From Syngnathus acus (lineage: Eukaryota > Chordata > Actinopteri > Syngnathiformes > Syngnathidae), in assembly GCF_901709675.1 (NCBI RefSeq), contig NC_051089.1, positions 17,730,008 through 17,794,007 of the forward strand: a DNA stretch of 64,000 nucleotides, written 5' to 3'. A program made the position numbers and the translations under genes. Shown in pieces: positions 42,762 through 52,220 of the stretch. The notes under the pieces were generated by a model. The model ran no database searches. It saw only the letters and a list, made by a program, of their open reading frames with translations, and had not been told where the DNA came from. The stretch's first letter is position 1, and each line of letters opens with the position of its first letter.

Positions 42762-45084
42762 AGGCCGCAGTTCGATGATCGACTTTGTAGTCGTGTCATC
42801 GGATTTGCGGCCGCATGTTTTGGACACTCGGGCGAAGAGAGGGGCGGAGCTGTCAACTGATCACCACCTGGTGGTGGGTTGGCTCCGATGGTGGGGGAAG
42901 ATGCCGGTCCGACCTGGCAGACCCAAACGTTCTGTGAGGGTCTGCTGGGAACGTCTGGCGGAATCCCCTGTCAGGAAGAGCTTCAACTCCCACCTCCGGC
43001 AGAGCTTTTCCCACGTCCCGGGGGAGGCGGGGGACATTGAGTCCGAGTGGACCTTGTTCCGCGCCTCCATTGTTGAGGCGGCCGACCGGAGCTGTGGCCG
43101 TAAGGTCATTGGTGCCTGTCGTGGCGGCAATCCCCGAACCCGCTGGTGGACACCGGCGGTAAGGGATGCCGTCAAGCTGAAGAAGGAGTCCTATCGGGCC
43201 GTTTTGGCCTGCGGGACTCCGGAGGCAGCTGACAGGTACCGGGTGGCCAAGCGGAACGCGGCTTCGGCGGTTGCTGAGGCAAAAACCCGGGCGTGGGAGG
43301 AGTTCGGCGAGGCCATGGAGAATGACTTCCGGACGGCTTCGAGGAAATTCTGGTCCACCATCCGGCGTCTCAGGAGGGGGAAGCAGTGCAACGTCAACAC
43401 TGTTTACAGTGGAGATGGCGTGCTGCTGACCTCGACTCGGGACGTCGTGTGTCGGTGGGGAGAATACTTCGAAGACCTCCTCAATTCCACCGACACGCCT
43501 TCCATTGTGGAAGCAGGGCCTGGGGACTCTGAGGCGGACTCTCCAATCTCTGGGGTTGAAGTCACTGAGGTAGTTAAAAAACTCCTCGGTGGCAAGGCCC
43601 CGGGGGTGGATGAGATCCGCCCGGATTTCTTAAGGGCTCTGGATGTTGTGGGGCTGTCATGGCTGACACGTCTCTACAGCATCGCGTGGACATCGGGGAC
43701 AGTGCCTCTGGATTGGCAGACTGGGGTGGTGGTTCCCCTCTTTAAGAAGGGGGACCGGAGGGTGTGTTCCAATTACAGGGGAATTACACTCCTCAGCCTC
43801 CCTGGTAAGGTCTATTCAGGGGTGCTGGAGAGGAGGGTCCGTCGGGAGATTGAACCTCGGATTCAGGAGGAACAGTGTGGCTTTCGTCCTGGCCGTGGAA
43901 CAGTGGACCAGCTCTTCACCCTCAACAGGATCCTCGAGGGTGCATGGGAGTTCGCCCAACCAGTCCACATGTGTTTTGTGGACTTGGAGAAGGCGTTCGA
44001 CCGTGTCCCTCGGGAGGTTCTGTGGGGGGTGCTTCGGGAGTACGGGGTACCGAGCCAACTGATAAGGGCGGTTCGGTCCCTGTATCACCGATGCCAGAGT
44101 GTGGTCCGCATTTCCGGCAGTAAGTCGGATTCGTTCCCAGTGAGGGTTGGACTCCGCCAAGGCTGCCCTTTGTCACCGATTCTGTTCATAATTTTTATGG
44201 ACAGAATTTCTAGGTGCAGCCGAGGCGTTGAGGGTGTCCGGTTTGGGGACCTCAGCATCGCGTCTCTGCTTTTTGCAGACGACGTTGTGCTGTTGGCTTC
44301 TTCAGGCCGTGATCTCCAGCTCTCACTGGAGCGGTTCGCAGCCGAGTGTGAAGCGGTCGGGATGAGGGTCAGCACCTCCAAATCGGAGTCCATGGTCCTC
44401 GATCGGAAAAGGGTGGAATGCCCTCTCCGGATCGGGGATGAGATCCTGCCCCAAGTGGAGGAGTTTAAGTATCTTGGGGTCTTGTTCACGAGTGAGGGGA
44501 GGATGGAGCGTGAGATCGACAGGCGGATCGGTGCGGCGTCGGCAGTAATGCGGACTCTGTACCGGTCCGTCGTGGTGAAGAGAGAGCTGAGCCAAAAGGC
44601 AAAGCTCTCAATTTACCGGTCGATTTACGCTCCTACCCTCACCTATGGTCACGAGCTATGGGTCGTGACCGAAAGAACGAGATCCCGGATACAAGCGGCC
44701 GAAATGAGTTTTCTCCGCAGGATGTCCGGGCTCTCCCTTAGAGATAGGGTGAGAAGTTCGGTCATCCGGGAGAGACTCGGAGTAGAGTCGCTACTCCTCC
44801 ACGTTGAGAGGAGCCAGATGAGGTGGCTCGGGCATCTCATCAGGATGCCTCCTGGACGCCTCCCTGGGGAGGTGTTCCGGGCATGTCCCACCGGTAGGAG
44901 ACCCCGGGGACGACCCAGGACGCGCTGGAGAGACTATGTCTCTCGGCTGGCCTGGGAACGCCTTGGGATCCCCCGGGATGAGCTAGATGAAGTAGCTGGG
45001 GAGAGGGAAGTCTGGGAGTCCCTCCTGAAGCTGCTGCCCCCGCGACCCGACCCCGGATAAGCGGAAGAAGATGGATGGATGGAT
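42762..45084 (+). mobile_element. RTE LINE, 5'-truncated, young
   Basis: A 15-bp duplication GGGCCTGTGGAATAT (42747-42761 and 45085-45099) brackets a copy that starts inside the endonuclease and ends in (ATGG)n. It inserted into the F1 element. Truncation at the 5' end is typical of LINE insertion. Confidence 0.93.
42769..45060 (+). pseudogene. RTE reverse transcriptase, open but lacking N-terminus
   Basis: An uninterrupted frame of about 760 codons runs from [15 protein letters not shown] to the natural end LLPPRPDPG-stop. It covers the endonuclease end ([13 protein letters not shown]), motif [16 protein letters not shown], motif [14 protein letters not shown], motif [16 protein letters not shown] and the C-terminal zinc-knuckle-free tail [18 protein letters not shown]. 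All RT catalytic residues are intact. Only the first roughly 190 residues of the family are missing. An ATG at 42745 in the host element opens the same frame by chance (MGLWNI), so the RT could be translated without its endonuclease N-terminus. Confidence 0.9.
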
Positions 45085-45180
45085 GGGCCTGTGGAATATT
45101 TCGAAGTGCAACCGCCGTCAGCGGCGCGCACCCGGTCATTGCTGACATAAAGGACGATCGATTGATTTAATGAATTGGAG

Positions 45181-45506
45181 CAGGGGTGTCAAATTCATTT
45201 TTTTTGCGGGCCGCATTGTAGTCATAGCTTCTTTCGGAGGGCCATTATGACTGTCAACCCAAATAAATGTAAGATCACCTCATATTATATACAGTAACAG
45301 CTACAAAACAAACTGACAAATAACTCATTTTCAAATCAGACGAGTAAAAACTGGTCAAATATTAAAATAAAAAGTTATTAAAAGTGAAGACAATTTGCAA
45401 TTCTAGTAATGACACACGAATTTGATGCACAATTTGTCTTCGCGGGCCACATAAAATGATGTGGCGGGCCGTATCTGGCCCCCGGGCCTTGAGTTTGACA
45501 CCTGTG
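45181..45506. mobile_element. hAT MITE (326 bp)
   Basis: Ends CAGGGGTGTCAAATTC and ...TTTGACACCTGTG, with GCGGGCCGCATT / GGCGGGCCGTAT motifs, lie within the perfect 8-bp duplication AATTGGAG (45173-45180 and 45507-45514). No coding sequence. Confidence 0.92.
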
Positions 45507-45798
45507 AATTGGAGTGACACAGATGGTTTTATAAACGTGTTATTTATGTAATAGTGAATAACTGAATGTTACGTCAGGCTTGTTCTCAGCTCTTCGTTTG
45601 TGTTTATGTCACGTTAGCATACCTATCGTTTAGCCTGTTGTTGCTCGTTCATGTCTGTTCTTGGTGTTGGATTTTGTCGAATAAATTTCCCCCAAAATGC
45701 GACTCCGGAGCGACTTATGTTTTTTTTCACGTTATTGTGCATTTTATAGCTAATGCGACCTATATTCCAGAGCGACTTTTAGTCCGAAAAATACGGTA

Positions 45799-46300
45799 TA
45801 AACATTCTTGACCAACTGCCATTTTATGCTGAAAAAAAAAATACAATAAAATAATAAACATACATAATATTAAATTAAATAACAGCAATAAAGAATATTC
45901 AATTCAAAGTAATCGGCAACATTAACTCAGGAGCACAATATATAAAACATTTTAACCTACAAAACAAAAATGAATTAACAATTTGTGCTGTTTGTTTTTA
46001 AATCAAAATGAGGCAACATGATGGAGACCATATCCACGGCTGCAGGTAGTATCAGCTCTTCTGCAATGGTGTGTTTGGTACGTTACTTTATATGATGCTT
46101 ACAGTGTTTGCTGATTGACTGAAGTAGCATTCACAAAGTGGGATGCTTACAGTGCTTTCTGATTGACTGAAGTAGCATTCACAAAGTGGGATGATTGTTC
46201 GCAATATTCAGCCCGTTTTCGCTGAAAAACCTCAAGCATCTTATCAGCGTGATTGGGGTGCAATGACTTTATAAGTGCCGCCTTAATCATTCATGTACAC
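45799..46300. other. intron spacer with 48-bp duplication
   Basis: It is AT-rich. A unit starting gatgcttacagtg at 46094 recurs at 46142 (period 48), two copies. No gene is seen. Confidence 0.6.
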
Positions 46301-46329
46301 TCTGAATGCCTACCTTGTTGGGAGTGACA

Positions 46330-48260
46330 ATGAGGCCAAGTGTAAGCTGTCTCATGCAGGTAAACAACCCGACCCCGACGTGAGGCTAAATGATCCCAGA
46401 TAGTTTCCAAGTGCTCAGCCGTCAGCGTCATCTGAGCCATCTGACGACATGCTCTCTGAGGCTGCTATCGAGTTGGAGTTGCAGTGTGTCTTTAACGTGT
46501 CAGTATGAAAAAGCAAGTGGCAAAGAAATTAAAGCGAACAGTGACTTAACTTCAATTGTCTAGCCAGTGTCGCAGGCTTCCACTTCCTCTCAAATGCTTC
46601 TGCTCGTCAAGATGCCCCTATGATGATGTGGGTTCATGGTGACACGGTGCCTGACCAACCGCTGCCCAAACCTCTCAAAGGGCGAACTGAGCACGCTGCC
46701 AGAGAGCGAGCATGACTGGGCCGAGCACTTTTTGAGAGGCGGCCGGGGGGAAAGGCCGTCATCAGGGCAAAATTGCAACTCTCCTAAGAGTGCCAGCATT
46801 TTTCACGCAGTCCCCTGCCTTGCTTTATCCCATTCTAAATTTTTTTGTGGGAACTGTACAAGATATGGGGGGTGAAAATGGCATGCCCCAACTGCAGCCA
46901 CTGCCTGACTGGAGCCGGAATATACAGCACCGTGTGAGGAGTCCAGAACATGAGCGGCTGGTACTTTATGGGTATAGAATACCAGGAGTACAATGGTTTC
47001 CGCAAAAAGTACTCTTCTTGGGAGGAGCGCATCATTAAACAACTGCACTTGTCCATGGAAATATTGTTTCCGGCCATCCTAACTTATGGTGAGACGCAAG
47101 CTGGTCGGTAAGCCTATTGCATCCTGACCGTTTTGCAGAACTGACTATCCTATCCTGCCTCTCCACTCTTCTTCCTAGACTGGGCTGTGACAAAAAGGTG
47201 ATTGCACACAAGTTATGGACGCTTGGCAACAGTCCCACTTAGTTGCATCAAGACACCTGGTTGCTGATGAAGACGAGCCACGAGCACAACAGCCAGTGTT
47301 AGGGTTGATATATTAGTTTGATCCTATGCTTATGTTGGAATGTAACCTGTAATAATTAACCTAGCTTGTCCTGTCTTAACAAAAGTAGTAGAAGCAAGTG
47401 CTAAGATCTTTTGAACTGATTGACCAGCTGCAGAGGAAGCAATCAAAGTTGTTTTGTTTACACAACGTCGTAAAAGACCCCCTGCTATGCTTTGACCAGC
47501 AGGCCAGGAGCTTCAACCCCATCCTGTCCACTCTCACCCCCACTCTCACCCCCACCCTGTTTCTCTCAATAAAAATGCTCTTGCAAGAGGCCTGAGTCAG
47601 ACCTCATTCGATCATCGCTGTACGCACAGCGACGAATGACTCTCCATTTGCAAATGCTTAAAAAGGGCATACTGTCTCCCGTGTGGTTCTTGCAAAAATA
47701 AGTTAGAGTGAGGACCACTCTAACAGCCAGTGTGGCCGTCAACAGCCATTGAGGAGCCATCAAAGAAGCTGATGGCCCCCACCCTCCAAAGGAGGTTCTG
47801 CTGAAGGTGTTGCAAGAGTTGAGCACCCAAATGTGGTGGGATCTTCCAAAGGCAACAAGGACTCAGCTGAATATGAAGACGATGACATCATGGACAAGGA
47901 CTGGACATTTTCAGAGGGGTACAAAGTTGTATTGTCCTCAGACTTAAGGCCACCAGCAGCCCCACCACACAGAGCCAGCTGTGAGAAAAAGAAATTCAGA
48001 ACGTGCACGAAGTGTGGCCTCCCAGCACAGTGGGCTTACGGTCATGCCTCATTCAACAGCAGACTGCCCAAGAGGACTCTGCTCAGATTCTGCACACTGT
48101 AAGAAGAAAAACCAATGGCCCTCTGGCTGGCTGAGCAGTGGGCACGTAAAAGGGCTCTTGCACAGCAGGAACAATGCTCTCAGCGGCATGGCTGGCTGAG
48201 CAGTGGGCACGTAAAAGGGCTCTTGCACAGCAGGAACAATGCTCTCAGCGGCAAAAGACA
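46330..48260 (+). pseudogene. degraded teleost multicopy gene, DUF6729-like
   Basis: Fragments in changing frames are collinear with an uncharacterised protein family common in fish genomes that I recall as carrying DUF6729. They include an N-terminal acidic piece (SASSEPSDDMLSEAAIELEL, near 46430), a cysteine-rich piece (CPNCSHCLTGAGIYSTV, near 46885), YNGFRKKYSSWEERIIKQLH (near 46990), TLGNSPTQLHQDTW (near 47220), and a C-terminal zinc-ribbon-like RTCTKCGLPAQWAYGHASFN (near 48000) with WLAEQWARKRALAQQEQC (48124). Stops and frameshifts are frequent and the exon structure is lost. It lies in a taxilin intron on the opposite strand. The family name is from memory and needs checking; the order of motifs is what I see. 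Confidence 0.45.
48124..48253. repeat. 65-bp tandem duplication
   Basis: A unit beginning tggctggctgagcagtgggc occurs at 48124 and 48189 almost unchanged, within the C-terminal part of the pseudogene. Sixty-five is not a multiple of three, so it shifts the frame. Confidence 0.92.
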
Positions 48261-48469
48261 CTGAAAAGGAGTAACTGTAGTAGAATATGAAAAAAGTAGG
48301 AGTTTCTTGCTAAGCCAAATTGATTGTGTTTTTTTAAATTGTTCAATAGATGACGTGGGTGCCTAGACAATGAAAAGGAGTGACTCTAGTAGAATATGCA
48401 AAAAGCAGGAGTTACTTGCTAAATTAATGTGTTTTTAAACTTCAATAGATTACGTGCGTGCCTAGAGGC

Positions 48470-49265
48470 TGATTGATTGATTGATTTGAACATTTATTGA
48501 TCCCGGTGGTGGGGAAATTCAGGCCCCAGCAGTATCCATACCACAGAGCGGGTATACAAAAGACACAGATGGCATGAGCGCAACTCAATAGGCTCTCATA
48601 AGGCTCCACACAACGGCGCCACAAAGAAAGCCAGAAACTGCGGAAGATAAAAGCCATCAAAGCAAACCAAAGCAAAAAGACAAAGGAAAAAAGTAACAGC
48701 GGCCAACCAGCACCCTTCAATATCAGAGAACACACCAAAACACACAAAATAGCCTCCACGGCGTCCATAGACAGGTGTAAGGGCAGTCCAGTTCAACGGC
48801 GCCCAATGGACCGTGGTCGTGAATCGGTGAAAACATCACAAAGCAGGCAAACGTGTGAGCAGCGTCCTGGGCACCCAGTCGGGGCACGTGCAGATGGTCA
48901 CCACGGAGCTAGCATGGCGAAGGTCGTTGGTTCCGACGAGCACGAGGGAGCGGACTCCCCACAGGGGTCGCGGCTTCGAGGCCAAGGCGAGGGACCCGGT
49001 CAGCACTGGCCGGATAAGCAGGGAGCCGTCGTAGGGTTACGCCGGTCTCGACCGATGTGCGCAGCCATCCCGGTCCCAGGGAAAAAAAATATCCGATCCG
49101 AAGCAATACCGAGGTGCGGTAGAATGCACCAACATCGCCGAATGGACAAAAAGACAAAGAAAAAGGAGAAAAGAAGGAAGAGGAAAAGAGAGAACACTGT
49201 TGGGAGGCTGCCACTCACATCGGCGCCATACCCAAAAACAATAAATAAATGAATAAATAAATAAA
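48470..49265 (-). mobile_element. unclassified LINE-like repeat
   Basis: The left edge has (ATTG)n and tttgaacatttattgatccc, typical of a reversed LINE tail. The rest is GC-richer (cggcgccatacccaaaaaca near 49221) and ends in an AATA-rich tract. No RT motif is readable. It may be a 5'-UTR plus 3'-UTR derivative. Confidence 0.4.
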
Positions 49266-49493
49266 GCCAAACTGATTGCGTTTTGAAATTGTTCAATTGT
49301 TGATGTTCAAAATCATGCATGTTACTTCCTAAACTGATCTTGTGGTTTTAAACTGATTAATAAACAGATGAGAAATGTTCATTATTTTGGGTTTGTGCAT
49401 GCGGATATCGTAAGAATATCGACTCCACATTGCGGTCTTGGAATCAATTATAAGCAATAAATGAGGGATCACTGTATAGCTGTAAAGCATGTA

Positions 49494-50398
49494 CCGTATT
49501 TTCACGTTTATTAGGCGCGGATAAAAGTCTTAGATTTTCTTCAAAATGTGCGGCGCGCCCTATCATGCAGTGCTCCCTATGTGTGGTGTTGTTGTAAGGC
49601 GGACGTATTAAAGAGCGCCATGAGAACGTTAGAGGGAGAATCGTGGGCGTGGATTTGTAGTATGAATGAATTTAAATTTGGTTTGCACCACAGTTTTGTT
49701 TCTTATATTTTTTTGCAGGAGCTTGAAGCAATGTATAAGGTACCATCTATAAAAGGGGAGATGTTAGAGGGAGTGGAAAACCCCCCGCCCCCACATACAA
49801 TGGTATACCCGAGCGGCACTGCTGTGTTGTGTTACGTCATGACACACGGGCGTCGGTTCAATACAGTCACACACTTGAGCACTCGCTGTCGTCCTCTGTC
49901 TCGTATAATAATATATATAATAATAATAATCTATACATACACACACAAAGATATGTAAGGAGACCAGGTGTTTTTTTCCACGCATCACCATCACTGTTGA
50001 TCTGTGACTCTAAGCGTGCCCATCTCACAGCCGATGTGAAAAAACAAGTGAAGCAAATGAACGCCGAGCTTGCTAACGTGTGCTGGCACTGTTGTTCGAG
50101 CTTTCGTAAAAGCCGGCATCATATCCGAGGAGCCACACGGCACGGAAAGTGACTCTGACAGTGAAGAAAGTGAACCTGGCATGTCAGTTGGAGATTTAGC
50201 GCTGCTGTTCAATTCATAAACAGAGGATGAGGACTTCGATGGGTTTAATTGATGACCATTACCGGTAAAAATGTGAATACCAAACTCAGTTTTGCTCCCG
50301 CTTCATTTTTAAATACGCACACTTTTATGCTTGTGTGTGTGTGTGTGTTGTTGTTGCCATGAGAACGTTTACGGGGGAAGTGTGGGCGTGGATTTGCA

Positions 50399-50465
<67 letters not shown>

Positions 50466-50839
50466 GTCGTCACAGCCGATGTGAAAAAACAATTGAAGCA
50501 ATGAACGCTTGCTGTCATTCCGGGAGGCACGACAAAGGAACTCCAACCGCTGGACATCGGTGTGAACCGGCTGTTCAAAGTAAACATGTAAAACAAGTAA
50601 AGCTAACATGTCTGCTGGCACCGTGTGTGTGCGTGTGTGTGTGTGGGTGTGCTGTTGTAAGGCGGACGTAGTTGAGAGCGCCATGAGGACGTTAAAGGGC
50701 TAAGTGTGGGCGTGGATTGTATATATAAAACTCGCGCCCTATGAGCCGTTGCGCCCTATGTGTGTGTTAAACACAGTCATGGCACACAACTGAGACTGCG
50801 CCTTTTACTACAGTGCGCCTTTTGAACGTGAATATACGG
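49494..50839 (+). mobile_element. TA element, family F4, with transposase C-terminus
   Basis: CCGTATTTTCACGTTTATTA and its inverse are flanked by TA (49492-49493 and 50840-50841). Subterminal TTAGGCGCG / GTGCGCCTTTT motifs are repeated. At about 50110-50252 the plus strand reads EEPHGTESDSDSEESEPGM, then LALLFNS-stop-TEDEDFDGFN-stop, an acidic end like that of pogo-type transposases. Modules with ccatgagaacgtt (49618, 50357, 50681) are repeated three times. Confidence 0.8.
50402..50462. repeat. (GT)n microsatellite
   Basis: A long GT tract with one interruption lies inside F4. A shorter run is at 50624-50650. Confidence 0.95.
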
Positions 50840-51054
50840 TATACAACATACGGTATGTTACGTATATGTACGGCTTGACTAAAGTTGCCTGCTTTTCGCA
50901 AGCTTAAAACCAGTAAAACTTACTTTTTTGTGTGTGAAAACTCATGTATTTTGACTGGCTGTTATAGCTGTGATGATGTAACAACGTGAAACAGCAATTC
51001 AAATTTTTCATTGCTCCAAAACCAGTGAATAAATACTGAGGTGCTTACATTCTA

Positions 51055-51369
<315 letters not shown>

Positions 51370-51920
51370 CTAAGGCACACAAGATGAGTTTTAGAATCTT
51401 TTGATTGTCAAGTTGATTTAGATTTATTGATTATACACTGATAAATAACCACCCTAAAGATTGGGCTAGCTACAACATTGATATTTTTGGCTCAAATATT
51501 ACCAGAATGAATTTGAAAACTACATATGCGCATTGATTTGAGTGTATCCTACATATGCACATTGATTTGCGTGTATCGACATCAAAATCAGGTTAATAAC
51601 TAAATTACAACAGTGCATTATAGTGCCTACAAATTTTTAAGGCATCAAAATCACATCACATGAATGACAAGTCAGATTTATTGCTATCACCACAAATTCC
51701 ACTTTCTGCTTCAAGTTTCAAGTGGGATTAAATTAGTCAAATAGCAACAGTGGACAGACAGGACAAACATGAGTAAGATTGTAATTATTGTTTTTGGTTG
51801 TTGCCATTGCCACATTTTGTTCACTCTCCTGCTTGCTTCTGTATTTTCCTAGTACCTGCCAGTAGTACTTCTTTCTGTCTGTTTCAGTAAGTAGGCCTGT
51901 GATTTTTCTGGCGTTGATTT
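51370..51920. other. taxilin intron, no element recognised
   Basis: Unique-looking AT-rich intron. A partial repeat of catatgcgcattgatttgag occurs at 51523 and 51552. No conserved frame. Confidence 0.5.
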
Positions 51921-51921
51921 T

Positions 51922-52136
51922 GTCGATGCCTTGTACAGTGGAACCCCAGAGGTTAACCGCCTCGCTCTTCAACATATTCGGTTTTCAACAAAGAATGTCA
52001 GGAAATCTTTGTCCCGGTTCTCGGACAAAGCTTTGGAAACCGACCCGACTCACTTACGGCTATTGTAACCAAATTTAGTATGTTCCAACTGCCGCTAGTT
52101 GGCGTTGTTGTTTGGCGGGTTGTAGGACACTGGCTG
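51922..52136. mobile_element. DNA element fragment with CAGTGGAACCCC start
   Basis: The cagtggaaccccagaggtta, cggttttcaacaaag and gttctcggacaaag segments resemble the 11994-12644 family, whose ends carry CGGTTTTCGA. Only one end is seen. Confidence 0.4.
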
Positions 52137-52220
52137 TACCGTATTTTTCGCACCAAATGGCGCACTGGATTATAAGGTGCACCGTCATTGAATTTTTTAT
52201 TTTAGAAATTATTTCATATA

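Larger units (their letters stand above)
41651..45796. mobile_element. F1 element hosting an RTE and a hAT MITE
   Basis: CCGTATTTTTCGGACTATAA at the left and ...TTTTAGTCCGAAAAATACGG at the right are flanked by TA (41649-41650 and 45797-45798). Without its two insertions it is about 1.47 kb. It is inverted relative to 39359-41044. At 41953-42000 the plus strand encodes SDTEDKEFEGFNDLE-stop, the acidic C-terminus of a pogo-like transposase, which identifies the module scattered in other F1 copies. Confidence 0.88.

Noticed and set aside
43816-44891. Minus-strand open frames opposite the RTE at 42762-45084
   Set aside because: Same shadow effect; identical peptides appear opposite every RTE copy.
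48806-49252. 148-codon frame rich in lysine and arginine
   Set aside because: The composition comes from A-rich repeat sequence; no domain, and the region reads as a LINE-like repeat.
50325-50684. Frames of histidine-threonine or cysteine-valine repeats
   Set aside because: Translations of the (GT)n/(CA)n microsatellite.
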